From: Baylisascaris procyonis
Taxonomy: Eukaryota; Nematoda; Chromadorea; Rhabditida; Ascarididae
NCBI GenBank assembly: GCA_037389465.1
Contig: JAZARR010000213.1
Span: 434,001-498,000 of the forward strand
Length of the DNA stretch: 64,000 bases
Reading direction: 5' to 3'
Shown: one piece after another, positions 11,856-29,526 of the stretch
Numbering within the stretch: position 1 is the first letter of the stretch
How the letters are laid out: each line of letters begins with the position of its first letter
The notes under the pieces: model-generated
Told to the model about the DNA's origin: nothing
Databases searched by the model: none
What the model saw: the letters and a program-made list of their open reading frames with translations, nothing else
Position numbers and translations under genes: made by a program

Positions 11856-14800
11856 CTGAAATGCAAAACTGCATACTGTGCTATCCTCCTAGTGCATTTT
11901 ACAGCTTGTTCGACTCTAAAAATATCACCATTATTTAAGCGATTGATTGGAGAGTGAATAGGAATTTTTAAAAACTACATCGTGTTGAAAGCACCTCTCA
12001 CCAGCTTCTTTTTTTGCGCCCACCACCAATTTCATTTAAAAAAACGAGTTAGAGTTTTTCCTCATATGTAAGATATGTAACAAAAATCACCATCGATCGC
12101 TAACGAATTAATCTTTGTATATTTCAAAGTTCACTTACGACGTTGTATTTGATTTAAAAGAAAAACGAATTTTCCCACTTTTCTTATCCAAGGAACATTT
12201 ATTTATAACACAGTTTTCAGTTATAGTTAACATTCCTGGAACAAATGTGAAATAAATAAAAATTTTACATTAAAGAAATGAATATATATAACATGCTGTA
12301 AATCACAAGAACGTCTGCGTAGAAGACGTTTAAAATAAAGAAACAACATGGCGTTGAATAAATAAAGCTAAATTTTCATGAAATTTTCTCATCAATCCTT
12401 CTCCGCTCTCTTCCTACAGCCCGCTTCCGCAAATTATTAAATGATAAAATACGAGAACAAATAAAAAATTACCCACATAATAAGCAAGCAAATAAATACG
12501 CAGCGCATACTGGTGCAAATGTCGTAACGTTGTTATAATCGGCAATGATCGTCAATGCGTTGTTGCGCTTCTTAACGTTCTCGGTAATAAAAACAAAACG
12601 AGTTCTTCAGTCGCTCACTAATGTATGTTTATTGACCCATGATTGCGGTGGTTAGTCTATATTAAGTCAAAAAAAATTTTTTTACGTCCATTCGTATGAA
12701 TACTTTAATTCATTTCAGCCTTATATTCATTATTCCTATTACCGCTTAAAAAACATAAACAATTATAGAAAGAAATAACGAGGTGATAAGAAAATCTTTT
12801 AAAGATTGGTCGCACTTGATTAGTGTCCAACAACTGATAATCTCTAACAAATTCGTTTTCGTTTAGAGCTTTTATAATTGCAAGGGTGATACCTTTTATC
12901 GACATCTGAAAAGCATCCTTAATTGTTTCAAAAATTACTAAATGAGTTGTTCTGAAGCGAATGACGGAGTTTATTTTTTTCGTACAGTCGAAATTAATAT
13001 GAATAAATGAACACGGGCAAGCATCAGCGTTTAAACAATGCTTGTTCCTTTTGGCAGTTCTGAATAGCATAAAATCTTCCCAGTGTAAATTGATACTACA
13101 TGATAAAGCATTTCCAAGGTGAGGAAGACATACGAGTGTTGGCTCTCATTTCGGAAGCGGAGGATTTTTGATCGTGGGCCCTTGCGATCCAAAATTTATG
13201 ATTCATCTTAACTTGGGGGTCCTTACGGGGGGATGGTGTTGAACTCCGAACACTAGTAGCAACCGCCTTTGTGTTTCCTATCATAATATAGAGCTGCACG
13301 AGGAAAACGGGTGTTTTGAGATGCGGAGATTATCCGATGAGGTGACGACTGCACTGGTGTTGTCAAATGGTACTCATGGCAAAGACCTCTTATATGTCAA
13401 AAGCATTATGCTATTGGTATAGACATAATTAGACGGAAAACCGCATCAAAGAGACTCGCATGATGTGTTTTTGAAAAACAACTCATTCAGCCAAGCGATT
13501 TTAGAAAACCAACAAAAATAATTAAGCATACGCGCTAACAAACTTGAGTTTCACATAGAATAAACTATTCTTGCAAATTTCCCACAAAAATTTTGTTGCC
13601 GTGTGCTTTATAGTCCATTAGCTACTAAATGATCCTCTATATAGAAATTTATAAGCAGCATAATCACACATGTATAGAAGTTGACGTATTCAACGAAAAG
13701 TTGCTGAACAAATTCATTCTATGATGTAAACAAAACAATAAATTTCGTTTCTCTAATTTTTAATGATTTCCATGTTGAGATTAACGAACAGATATATACG
13801 CAGACATGCACACACATACGTATAGATGCGACACCAGATAATGCTTACTGCAAATAGGAATATATTTATATTTAAAAAATTCACAAAACAAGGGGACATT
13901 AAGAGCGGTAGCAGTTGTGGGCAATGAACACAACCACACAACAATAGTGTGCACATACACAATTCAGAAACCGCGTAACCAATTCTCTACTTCTCGCCAT
14001 CTTTAGTTACTTATAATGGGCATCAAATCGACAACGCTATACACCCCCTGAGGGAAACAATTGCTGAATCGATCTATCGATTAACACGTTAGTGTTGCAA
14101 AACATATCAACATCGCCCACCAGGCTAGTATTAAACGGCTGTCTGCTTCATGAAATTTTATATGCGATCCTTACATGAGTTTTCTTGAAAGTTTTAAATC
14201 GCACAATAAGGAAACTCGATCGACTAGGTTAAATTTTACTTTCGCATCTAAAGACACCCGATCCAAATCTTTTTTGCCCAATGCCTGAGAAAATGAAATG
14301 GCTCGTTAGTGAAAACAAAACCACAACCACTTTTACACAGTCAAATGAACAAGCTATCTCCATGTTCCCTAGTTAGCGTATCAAAGATCCCTTAAAGAAC
14401 GATACAATAACGTGTTTTCGTGCAACTGGTCTGTAAGTTACTCCTGGCAGATTCTCGAAATGATGAAGCTCATAAACTTCAGATCGCAAGTCGCTTCCCA
14501 ATTGATCGTCGAAGAACTCACTAATCTTGCAAGTAATGTGCTAGCAAACGTTGAACAAAGAAAAAACATGGATTGTTTAATAGCCGAAAATTCGATGCGA
14601 TTGAGTCGACAGCGGTTGAAACCGCAAACAACGAAACCTCTGAACCCACCAACCTTACACGAGGTAAACAATACCGTCCACGTGAAACAATCCAACTTTA
14701 TGATAATGTACTGCAAACAATATGCGATAATAATGTGGCGCAGCATTTCTTTTTTCGCTAAAATCACTGCACCATATTACCATCACTGTCATCAATATAT

Positions 14801-15600
14801 GCCTCATGGCGGCGGTCGAGAGGCAAAACACGAAACGAAAAACAAACTAGTTGTACATGGTAGCATCCCACTCCATGCGATATGTGTTTTAAAAGATGTT
14901 CCACTCTTGTGCTCATGTCAACATTTGCTAATTATTGCCCAGATTGCGTTGCGCTCAGCCGCTATGACAGGTACAATTCGTTAATTCGAAGAAAATTCAA
15001 CATAACCCCCCCGTCAACACATATGAATTAACCACAACAGGAAGATTAGTGATTGCTCTTAGATCGAAAGACATAACTCATATAAACCCTTCTTAATGAC
15101 AGCATGCTCAGCAAGATGTCTCCATATAGATATCTAAATATTAGCTGAATGAAGCTGACACATGATGATAAAACAACAATACTTAAGAAGATCTTTACTA
15201 CAAATAAAAATTACACAGGCGAAGAACTGAGGATTACTCATTCGTTCGTTACTTTTGCAAACGAAACAGAAGATAACTCAACCACTTTTGCAAAGAATAA
15301 ACATCGCTGCTATCAGAAACTTCCTTCTCTCACTTCCATCAATAATTGACTATGGGGAACCATAAATTAGGGGTGCAACAGTGATTACACCACTCCCTAC
15401 TCACTAATCAAAACGGCAACAATTTGAACAGAGATGAAGATTTGAACAGTCAAAGAAAAGGAAGCACTAAACTAGCCTTTATCATCCAAAAGAAGCCCTG
15501 ACAAGAAAAAACTTTCTTGCTAAAAACTTTATGACGGACTAGTAAGTTCTCTTCAGCCAATTGCAATACGCTTTCAACCCTATAACATTGCAATGAAAGA
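11856..15600. other. Gap between channel and NDUFV2, no firm gene
   Basis: Several open frames exist, notably 12705-13070 minus (121 codons), 13096-13299 minus and 14412-14984 plus, but none shows a recognisable domain. The 5' exon(s) of the channel must lie here or further on. Nothing else structured was seen. Confidence 0.5.
14412..14984 (+). other. 190-codon open frame, unidentified
   Basis: This is the longest uninterrupted frame in the window. Composition changes along it. The first third reads like a soluble helix, while in the middle a second plus frame (14573-14761) looks equally coding. That pattern fits a decayed gene with a frameshift as well as chance. No domain, signal peptide or family was recognised, and there is no splice context that extends it. 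Confidence 0.2.
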
Positions 15601-18415
<2,815 letters not shown>

Positions 18416-19164
18416 CTTAAAAATGAACCTTTCGTGAAATACATCGAAATCAAACAGCTGCTAAAATTAGAAATGTTGAAACCGGAACAAGGTATGAAGG
18501 GAGGAAAACAACATGAGATGTACTACTAGCATTGCCTCAAGGTATCAAACGTCAGATACATGTGATCTTAAAAACTTTATGCTTGCAAAAAAATAACTCG
18601 ACGATATCACGTCCCATTCGCTCCCCCCCCTCCCTTCCACCAGTTCTCGCATAATCTGCACCAGTGCTGCCGGATAGGTTCATAAATGCTATCAAACGCT
18701 GACATGAGGCTACTCAAAAACTGCTTTCGAGCCCTCTCGATACACACCCATAATGCATACCCTCAGTAATGACCCCCTATTTTTGGCTTTTTGGCTTCAT
18801 CGCTACCGATGGTTATATTTGTTGCTTCCCACAGCCACACATCTTGACAGAGCAAATTAGCTTAAGAACATAAACATCTGAATAAAGTTTCGTGGTAAAA
18901 GAAAGGATCACTTCTTCAATGTTATTAATGAAGGGCTCCCATTGGAACCTTGAAATCAGTCGCGAATAGCACGCAAACCCTCAAAGAACATCTTGGTTAA
19001 AGAAGGAAATGGATGAGGAAAACCTCAAATAGCATCCCCTCCACATATATAACGACTTGTTGGATCCACTGCCACAAATGGATAGAGCTCGTCTCTCCAA
19101 TTTCACATTGCCAACTTGAAATTGTTTGGTCCCGTCTTCCACTCCAGAAATTTTCTGACTAGCG

Positions 19165-19340
19165 TCAGAAATATGCATAGAACGATGGCACCCTGGCTGC
19201 GAACCGCGAACGGAGCTGAGTTTATGCTCCACACTGCTTACGCACCGAATACAGTAATGGTGCGTACGCAATGTGTGGCATGAACTTTAGCTCCGTTCGC
19301 GGTTCACAGTCAGTGTGCCATCGTTCTCTGCAGTTGTGCC
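19165..19340. mobile_element. MITE copy B, near-pure fold-back form
   Basis: The two arms of the same inverted repeat as copies A and C lie almost back to back. The left arm reads AACGATGGCACCCTGGCTGC and the right arm returns as GCCATCGTTCTCTGCAGTTG. Only about a dozen bases of loop (GAATACAGTAAT) separate the TACGCACC / GGTGCGTA core. The outer left end is diverged. The interior found in copies A and C is missing, so this is an internal-deletion derivative. Confidence 0.87.
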
Positions 19341-19976
19341 CCTAACATGTACCTACTCGTTGGAAAATATTTTAATCATTTCTTTCTCTATTTGTTTTCT
19401 TTCTTAACCTGTCCCCACCTCTCCTGCATTTTTCTACAACATTCGATCACTAAAGCATCCAAAGCATGGGTCACCCCACCACAAATGATTTCTTATTCAT
19501 TACTATTAACATCAATAATCTTCCCTACACTCATCCTCAGTCCAGCCCCTCTTCATATTTAATCCCCAGTTGTAAAACGAAGTCATCATCGAGTTAAAGA
19601 GATTCAAATATCTGTGCTGCAATAGACAATGAAGAGCTAACCAGAACATCGTTTCGGGACAAGTGCGGGTACCCTGGCAAGTCGACACAACAACGACGAT
19701 TGCATGCCACCCTTAGAAATCAATTTTCTTACATTTCAAGTTAGCGGAAGTAGGCATTATTATCGCTTTATAAATATCGTCTAACCAAGTGAACTCTGTT
19801 AGCGCATGTTTCGGCATTTATACACAAGCGCAACACGTGCATATACGAATTAAATAAAATAATTGCAAATGCAAACATGAAAACGCATATGAATGTAAAT
19901 ATAAATAAACATAAGAAATATGGGGATAAGCGTATATGTGAACGGATATACATATCGTAAAAAATGTACGTCTTTT

Positions 19977-20237
19977 CTAGCTTTTCACGTAAGCTGTCGA
20001 CTGGCTGGGATCATAGTGGTGCACTGTTCGGTCGCGCAGCATCTCGAGCGTGAGGAATCCCCGCGGCTCAGGATGCGGTGGCATCTTTCGTACCAAGGTG
20101 TTGCCAAAGAAACGCCCTCCCCCCCCCCCCAACCTCAGCTGTCTTGTCACTCCCTTCGCCTTACTATTGTTGATTTTACTGAGTAATTTAACCCCTCGTC
20201 TTCTCGCCAAACTACACACCATCTGGACGAGCCTCAA
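19977..20237 (-). other. GC-rich open frame, unidentified
   Basis: This is a GC-rich island with an 86-codon frame containing a poly-G run. A related stretch beginning with poly-G and GCGTTT.TTTGG..ACAC occurs at about 60.5 kb on the same strand, so a repeat is as likely as an exon. No family was recognised. Confidence 0.2.
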
Positions 20238-20754
20238 AATAGAAGGAATTTGAGAATTCTACGAAGGTAGAGGGGTGAAACATGGTCCAACGCCCTCACA
20301 AACCACCGGAATCGACCGTATAGGAAATTTACACCGTTGATGCAGTGCATGAAATTCAAATATGTTCATGAAATGAACATATCTGATTACGATGTGATCG
20401 TCAGCTGTTATTTATAGGGGAAAATATTAAAATAAAATAGCGAATAGCGAATTAATATCCATTTAATAAAGGTAAAGTAAGATAGCGAATCGCTGAATAG
20501 AGCGAATCGATCGATAAAAAATCAATACGATGGAATAAGATCACTGAGCAAATTTATTCAGATCAATTCATCGATCAACGACGCAAAGTAAACAAAACTC
20601 AATCAACAACTAAAAAAAGGATAACGACAACAAGAATAAAAACATAAAAATATGAACAAGAAAATATGATCTTCACTTTTCACCTCTTTCCCCTCCTCGC
20701 TTAATGGTGTTACCAACTCAGGAGTGATTTTAAAAAAGGCGTTCAAAACGTTAC

Positions 20755-21020
20755 TTTAGAGTTGAAAGTAACTTACTTTATCTCGGACATCTCGGAAAAC
20801 GTTGAAAGAGTAATGTTACTTGAAACGCTGAAAGCGACAAGACTTAGAAGAGTTGAAAGTAATAAAAAAACGTGAAGACGTTGGAAGTAATAAAAAACTT
20901 GGAGAGGTTGAAAGTACTTAAAAAAACCTGGGAACGCTGAAAGTAGTAAATAAACTTGGGAACGTTGGAAGCAATAAAAAAACTTGGAAGCGTTAAAAGT
21001 AATAAAAAAACTTGCAATGA
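20755..21020. repeat. Degenerate minisatellite, unit about 28-30 bp
   Basis: About eight diverged units share GTTGAAAGTAATAAAAAAAC and TTGGGAACG elements. It lies just beyond the 3' end of the 21.5 kb gene. Read on the minus strand it makes a repetitive Phe/Leu-rich spurious ORF. Confidence 0.85.
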
Positions 21021-21521
21021 ACGAGTAACAAGAAGAAAGATGAAAGATTATTGCAACCTTTACAACATAGCAACAATACAAGCAAAATGCACTTTCAAAG
21101 AATGATGCAAAATATATAGCACTCGGCATAACTCTTATTAATCGATCCACTTTCCATATAATCTACCATTCACCAACGCTTTTTCCCAACCTTACAACTT
21201 GATACCACTCAAATAAATTAATACTCTCCTCTCTCATAAAGATCTTAATTTGAACAGGAAGAATGCAAAAACTTGGTTATGGCCGATAGCAACTATTTGG
21301 CTCGATATTTTGGGCACTTTTGGCTAACGCTTCGACAAACCACCAACATTTAGCACCCGACTATGCAATGCTGATTAAATAATTGCAATGGGAGAGTTTC
21401 AAACTATTACACTACGTTCCCTTATCTACCCCCTTTATCTATTTATATCACTGACGCTAACACGAACGAACGCTCACACTCGTTTGCATAGATAAATACA
21501 CTATTGTACATGGTGAAAGTA

Positions 21522-24500
21522 TCAATGGTTTTGAGTGTGCCCAGTGTCTTCGTGATGGATGGAAGAGCCCGCATCCGCAGATGAACTTCCACCGCCACGA
21601 GATCCACTCTCCTCATCACCCTCACTCGAGAAAGGATCCATCACAACTTCCTCTTCCTCTTCTCTGATCGGAGACGGTTGTGCTGATCCCATCCTGAAAT
21701 ACCCATCCTTCAATTCCTATGCCACACATCGATCCCAAATTCAAAGCGTAATATTCTCAAACTTCTCAGTATTTTACTACAAATGCCAGAGACGAATAAA
21801 AAGTGAATGCAACATTCACTTTCCAACAAAAACGAAACCTCAACACCGAAGTAAACCACAAAAATATGCGAATGATGAGATCGTCTAACTTATACACCGC
21901 ACTGATACATAAGGTTGCGTACAGCCAGGCAGGATTGCAACACAAAAATCACCGCAGTGGATAGTTATAAAAATTGCTATTTCTACTGTCTCGTCTTATT
22001 AACAGAGACAGGGACGATGTCAGTTAGTAATTTCCAAGTGGAATTAAATCCTCCCTCAAAAGATATTTCCATAATATTAAGAAGCTTACCCCCGTCCATG
22101 TCCATGCATTTGTTGCTGGTGCAAGTTGGCCAACTGAGCCACTGCCCTGCTCCTAGCACGCTCAAATGCAAGACGTCTGAAATATTCACTCCAGTTCATG
22201 AGATCTGCTTCGGTGAGCTGATTTCGTAAACGCTGTAGTTGATCACGTTGTTCCGCTGTTAGAATAACTCCTCGAGATTGTTCAGATGCAGCAGAAGGCT
22301 GCCCATAATTCTGTGCATCAGATGGACGGCCTATTCCAGCATTCAGCTGAGGTCCGAAACGTATACCATCAACACGCCGCATATTTTCCTGCAATTATGA
22401 AGCGATCAAAGCAGTATTTATAAGCGATCACAATATAAGTGGATCGAAAAATAAACGCAGCTCTCCTCAACTCCTTCCAACAGATTCTATATCGCAAAAT
22501 TCCGCTCGAAGAATGAACACAACAACAACTTCCATAAATGTTTACAGTTGCTAAACTATTTTAAAGAAATCTTTTCGCAATCCATGATAAAGTACTCCAT
22601 TTTCGATATAGCTTGTGCAAAATGCCATTAGGAAATTAAATTGATAAAGAAACTTGTAGGCTTTCATATTTTACGTCGGTTAGAAATGGGATGTCAAAGA
22701 TGTGGAGAAGAGAAAGAGGACAGACTGCTCGATGGTGCAAAAATTTGAAGAAAAATAATCAGTGAACCTGGTGTAGTGCGGGCGGTCCGAGAGATTTCAG
22801 CACGAAAGTTGGAGCACGCTGCTGACCGGCACCATTGGTGGTGCTCGACGAATTGCCCGTTGCGGGGATGGTATTTACACTTTTTGAGCCAGACATAAAC
22901 CTTGTACACTGACTCGTCGATGGACCTTGCTGCAATTAGAATCCTCGACGACAACACTCTAGCATACAAAGACGGTGGCATTTAGTAAAAATTCTTCCGA
23001 GACTATTTAATCAAATCGCAGCCAAAGAAGCCAAAGAGAAGACGAAATATGAAGCTCAAGTTCAAGAACAACACCACATTGTCGGCACAATCCTGGCGAC
23101 GATGAAAGAGACATTCCTCGACCTCACCCTACTGCATTTCTCGTCCATAATTCGATGGGGATTTGACTATTGGCGAAAAGCAAAGGAAAGAGACATGAAT
23201 AAAGAAGGACACCATTGGAACTGTGAGAAAGAGATCAGACAACTTGAAGCGGCATCAATAAAGAAATAGCATCCAATGCATCCACTAGCAGTTCTCGCCC
23301 CTTCAATATAACATTCGGGCAATCGAATATATAGCACCATGCTCGAAACATAGATCGCTAAATATCTGAGGAATTTCTAGGTGTCAAGAAAAACATCAAA
23401 ACGAACTGCATTGACTCATTAGCAACATGCGGGTCGTCACTGAGTGTTAACAGCCCTATACACCTTTTATCCACAAATAAACATGAGAGGATCTACAACT
23501 GCCATATGTGAACTAAAAGTGATGATATTTTGCCGTAGATCAAAGCGCCCTGTAATGCCTAAAACTGAATTCTGTGGTTGTGGTATGACAGTTCCTATAT
23601 AAGCAAACTGCGCTTGGGCTAAAGTATGCATATGTTTTGTTTTACGAGCTTTTACAGGCTGATATTAAAATTTGCAGTAATATCAATATATTCATTCATT
23701 AATGTATGAATAGAAACGTGTTATAGTCATCTAATAAACTCATGCCACAATTTCCAGGGAACAAAGAAGAGTTAAGTCTTTCAAATGCCCACCTCAGAAT
23801 GCAGCTCGCTTTCCCAAGACGATGATGAGGGTGTTGGAGTTTCACCAACTTCATCTGAGGCTGTATTTTCTTTTTGCTGCTTCTCACGTTCTTGCTCCGC
23901 TTCCCTCAGCTAAAAAATAAAGCTTGCGTTTCAACATTTCAAGCACTGTAAACCTTGTCAGCAATTATCAATGCCAACACTCTTATATAAACCAGGCACA
24001 CCTGCGGAGTGTTTGCAACAAGCAGCTTCTGATTATGGATCCTATCCATATAACCCCAACCTATAAAAACTTAAAACAAAAAAAAATACCCAGCTACAAT
24101 CCACCAGTCAATTATAACGAAATGATGCAACGGCTGATCGTTGCAACAACCACATTTCATCCCACTCAATGAAGGTTTTAGATATTAAGAAAACTTTACC
24201 TGAATTTCTTTTATAAGAATGCTGATTAAATCTCTCACCCACTTTATAGGTGAGAAATGGCTTATATCTGCATCGCTCCGAATCGAGCGAAATTCGTACC
24301 GACGCTTTCTTAGTGCTAACAGAATCATAGAAAAATTCCATCTGCCTATGCGCAGGAGAGGAAGGTAGGGGGAGGGGGGATGATAAAGTAACTGTATCAA
24401 ATCTACTGATAACAGACCAGTGAACTGTTAATACCCATGTTCATCATCTCGTGCCATGAAAGTGGATGTGACAAGCCTTCACAACGTCAAAAACATTGAA

Positions 24501-27500
24501 AATATCTAACATTAAAAAAAATGACTAAACTGTAGAGTAAATAAGCAAATCAAATAAAATTCGAAGTGAACGGATGATATCTTCGAATAAAAAAACATAA
24601 ATTACAATTTACCACTTCAGCGAAAAACCGCTCTTCTTCTGAGTCCTCTTCGTCTGAGTTGAAACTATCACTATTTTCCGATCCAGTCACCATCTCACTA
24701 TCACGATTACCGCCTTCTGAGCTCTCATTCCTTCTTAAAGACTCTTTTATCATCCTCGATGCCATCGCCACACTTCAAATACATCACATTTCCCTCCTTA
24801 CAAATACAGGAGTTTACTGAAACGGATATATATTCAAGGCAAACGACTTATGCCGCAAGTAAACTTCAGAACGACTGTATATCAGAGAAAAAAAAAGCGC
24901 GTTTTAGAAAGATTTGCGAAAGCCCATATTCGTCGTGCACTAATTCGAGATGCAATTATGTATTCAAGGGACGTTCATCATGTATGCAATTTCCCAGCAA
25001 AATATCTCCAGCAGAGAGAAAGAAATATGACACATTGCCCTTCAATACAACTACTGCCCCCTCCCCCCCTCCCTAATTGGCTGCTAAGAAGAGGAGGGAA
25101 AATGAGGAAGTGACAGCTACGACCAGAGATCAGAAATGGTGTTTACTGCTGGACTCGACGCCCGGTCGATAATCTCAAAAAACCATCCTGAAAATGAGTT
25201 GGTTCGGGCCTAAGGAAACTATTAAAGCTGAGCCTATGACCTCTGATTGACAAAATATGACTTCTACACAAGCCTCCCGTAACCTACACCTTTTTGAAGG
25301 TCGCGAACGCTAGAAACCTCTCCCATGAAAATAAGCCTCATCACCAACTAGCCTCTTTGAGTCCACTTTTTTGCACATCAGTGCACTCAGTTCAGAAAAA
25401 TGTCAACACATTTTAAATGCAAAAATATGTTAATATAGGAGAAACAAAAACGCCACGAATATTCGCCCCTTCTGAAAAGTTCCTTGGACGAACGTTTCCT
25501 TTCAATCATATTTGGTTCTCGCAATGTGCCTACTTCTAAATTTGTAGGAACCATGAGCCCCACTCCTCCTCCCCCAGCCCCTTTTGAATGCACGCTTGTT
25601 CCTGGAAGCTGCAAGCGCTATGATCCGAAGGTCTTATGAGTGGAGAAACAGGTCATACAGACGAACTGTGACACAAATCTAGGAATCCGATTTCAGACAA
25701 GAAGAAAGAGAAAGTGGATGTTCTTATCTCGTTAATATTTCACGCAAAAACAACGCCGTACACTCGGCAAATTTTCGCATCAAATTTCAGGAATGTGAAT
25801 TTTCACGCAGAACTTCAATGACCAACACGTTTGCGAGTCCATCTTGTTTCGTCCCGAACCATCTTTTTACGATTCCCCTTCCATCTTATTTCGGCAAACA
25901 ACTGCGTTAGTTTCCAAAAATCCTTACAGACCTATTTCAATTGGAAAGAACAGGTAGGCAAATGGGGAAGAAAGATGAGGAGAGGAATATATCTCTGTTT
26001 CCCCGTTCTTGATGCATAGATTTCATTGTTTCATTCAATGATGCATTTACGTATATTTGTATGCAGCATTTTTTTCAAATAAAGTCAAAAATGAATAAAA
26101 ATTTTAAAGGAATTGAGCATATATATGCCAGTCGAACGATAATCCATCACACTCAATCAAGAGAAGTAATCAACACAAATGAGCAAATAAATAAAAGAAG
26201 TTACCGGGGTAACAAAACGCATTCGTTCTCGCCTATTTGCTGCCTTTGCCCACTCACTCCTTGCCGATCTTCGCCATGCATACTATCGCATTGCATATTA
26301 TCTGCAAAACTCCTTTCAGCTAATAATGGTAACTTTGGCAATGATCGAAATGCACCACAATTCATTTCTGTTCGACAATCTGACTAAGCGGTGTAAACTA
26401 CATGGGTTCGAGGCCCTCTCAACATCCCACTATCTAGAATCTTGAGCGCAATAGCCAAATGCACAAATCATAAAAAGCAATTTATAACTTCAAATATAAG
26501 TATAAAAAGCGCCCCATCTTCGTTCCAAGACTCTTTTCAAATAGTTCAGCGGGTCGTGACCCCCTCCTCCCCCTTGACTACTTTAACACATCAAAACTAA
26601 GTATGTTATATATTACCACTCAAAAACGTCAACCCATTAATAGCGAACATATAAACTGACAGTAAATATATATTCCTTTTAAAAAAATAACAGTCAACAT
26701 TCAGTGAAGTAATGAAAACAATCTTAGCGGTAAAAAAAAGCAACAAAACAAACTGTATCAGAAGATATGATAATTCTATGACCCACAATGAATAAGACTG
26801 TAAAATAAAATGCAGCCGAATGCCACAGACCTATATACTTTATATGAAAAACTAATCAATATTAAAAACTCAACAGATCGCCACTCACCCTTTCTCACCC
26901 CCAATCAACAATCACTCAAAAAACATTTCATTTTTCATGGAAGTGGCTTTGATAACCAAAATGCAAGCGATAAGACAAAGTTAAATAAATGACAAAGCAG
27001 ATACACTGCCCGTCTCTGTGATCAGCAAAAGCCCTTATCGATCGATAATAACTACTCATCGAAATATCCTACAGAAACTGTTGAGATACTTCGCCTATTT
27101 TCCCCCCACCAAACTCAACTATGCATTTATAATATTCCCTACAATTATACTCATAAAGTTATGGGAAACGCCTATGAACCTCGACTTGACGAAGATCCAC
27201 TTCTCTCATCGACGCCATCTTTCTTCTGGTTATACGACTTTGCAGATGGCGCACCTTCGTTGACTGCTTCTTTTTGGTTCTTCAAAGACGCTGTGCGCTC
27301 ATTTGCTGTAATACGACCACTAAATACTGGCATCGATGCGATATCAAGATAAGACGTTCCAGGAATCTCCGATAACTCTGATACTGCTAAAAAACCAAAA
27401 AAATTCAGAACAAATAAACAAGTCGGACAAGTCTTCTCTCCTTATGACAGTAAGCTTCAACCAATGTAGCCTCACCACGCGGTCCCGTTTTCTTGCTTCC

Positions 27501-28808
27501 GGGCATTCTTGTCCATGACTTTTTCAAAGAAACTGCACAATAATCTCGACAGCCTACTACAATTTTAGAACTTCGGATATACTCGACATCTTTCCATCAC
27601 ATTTTTATCCCTTCGAGCAAATGTTCCTCATAAAAATCCCTCCCATGATACCAAAAACTGCATCGAGCACATCCACAAACTTCGACTGCATTTTCGTCAA
27701 TAATAAGCAACATCGTAGCACATTCATTAGCAACTTTCCTCCACTGAATGCTCTCAATTGATCCACTCAAGCAGATCAATAGTACAGTGCTCACATTGCA
27801 ACTACTGACCTGCTTGAGGCTACATAAAGCTATTCAAACACTGTTTTCCTTTCGTTCTTCCCGACAACTAACTAACTCTTTCGCCACGCTCATTGTTTCA
27901 TCAAATGAAAATAAGCTTTTATCAGTGACCCTTCTATGTGAATGAGAAATCACCTGGCCGATTCACAGTATGGATTCCATTGTCCGAATTCGAAGGTGGC
28001 GGAGGCAAACCGGAGATACGACGCAACTCTTTGTTCGCATATTCCAGACTCTCCGTTAGGCACTTTATTTGTTCAGCATAACGATTGCAACGTTCCTGAT
28101 AACGTCCCTCAACCAAACCAGTTTGATACGCCGATACTACTGCTGCAGTCTGAAAAGATACACTCCACGTTGATATTACATCTGAACAAAATCAATGCAA
28201 GTATTCGCAACGCTAATGCCCCTATTAAAATTGGCACATAGTAGAATGAAAAAGCATAAGTTTGCATAATGAAGCTTCACAATACGCGTTTCCATGCCTT
28301 CACCTACTCCAAACTTTTCTTCGCTAAGTGTCTTCAGTGATTTTGCAACTTATACTATATTATGGAATGAGGGTCATAGAAACAAGAGTTTCTCAATTAC
28401 CCCGAGATCGACTGCCGGGAGTGGGAACTATTTTAATCCCTCTGTCCTCTGAAGCTGATGTAATATTAACGATGACTTGGAAGGCGGCTTTATCGATCAC
28501 CTCCCTGCCGGTTCACCAATCATTGCCAACAGTAGCCATACCGAAGCGTGTTGCTTTGATTTTATACTATTGCTAGCCACTTGCAACGATAAATCTGCCT
28601 GAATTTACACACGGTGGATAAGTAATTAGTGCAACTTGACGGAATTCACCACCTGAAAAACGGGATCCCTCTGCTGACTGGCACTTGTCATATTAAATGA
28701 ACTCGGTGCACTCACAGGCGACCACCCCGAATATACGCTTTTCGCATCCGCACTATCCAACGTTGGTTCTGAACGACGTAACGCACTCTCCGATGCTGAT
28801 GCACTCAT
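21522..28808 (-). CDS. Low-complexity helical and acidic protein, or the Smoothened C-tail
   Basis: Eleven minus-strand exons: 28808-28653, 28149-27954, 27377-27180, 25601-25534, 25187-25147, 24772-about 24613, about 24315-24200, 23909-23793, 22929-22768, 22388-22090 and 21693-21522, with a TGA at 21524. All phases agree except the junction between the sixth and seventh exons, where several splice choices remain. This gives about 560 codons. Visible features are a helical segment (RYQERCNRYAEQIKCLTES) ending in an RRIS site, a Ser/acidic patch (SDEEDSEEER), Glu/Gln-rich helix (REAEQEREKQQKEN), a second helix (AEQRDQLQRLRNQLTEADL) and an acidic C-terminus (REEEEEV). No catalytic domain was seen. 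Exon 1 starts with ATG right after a TTTATAG acceptor, so it could be a trans-spliced separate gene. It is also phase 0, as required to continue from the receptor exon ending at 29527. Confidence 0.7.
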
Positions 28809-29526
28809 CTATAAATTGCAACAAAACGTTTAAAATCAAAACGACTAACTGTTTATGATTACATTATTGCAATGGTTCGCATAAAATATTGATGTCTTTT
28901 CATTAAAAAATTAGATTGTTAGAAATGTTTTGTATTGCTTAGCTCTGATGCCGCACTCAAAACTCAAAAGTTATTGCCAAATTCGGATGAGGCTGTAAGA
29001 TTTTTAGCCTAGAAACTTTTCGACAATTTCATTTAACCTATTTTCAAAAAAAAAAAAAAAGCGCGAACCGTTTTAGTTGTTTGAAAAGTGAATAGAGTCA
29101 TGAAAAGGACCACGAATATTTTTCGGAAATCAAATATAACTCTCAATGCTAATCAAAAAGTGCGACCTATTCGCTGTTACCCTGGTTGCTATAGTTCACA
29201 AAATGCTATAGTTCTACTCTGAAGGCAGAGATGGTTAGAAGCCAATAAGATGAACAGCGCAAAAAGGAGTAGGGATAAAAGACAATAAAGGACAGTTTTC
29301 TGCTTTACTCTTGCTTCCTCTTATTGCTTCTGGTAAATTGTGCTTATCCATCCATGAATGGCATGAACGCTCATTATAAAAGAGCAACAATTGTGAACAG
29401 TCAAAAAGCAAAAACATGATTAACCTATCTACAAAAAGCAAAAAAAAAACATATATGTACATATAACCTGCGTAACATAAACCACATATTAATATACTGC
29501 TGAAATCCGCAATGGATAAAGCATAC

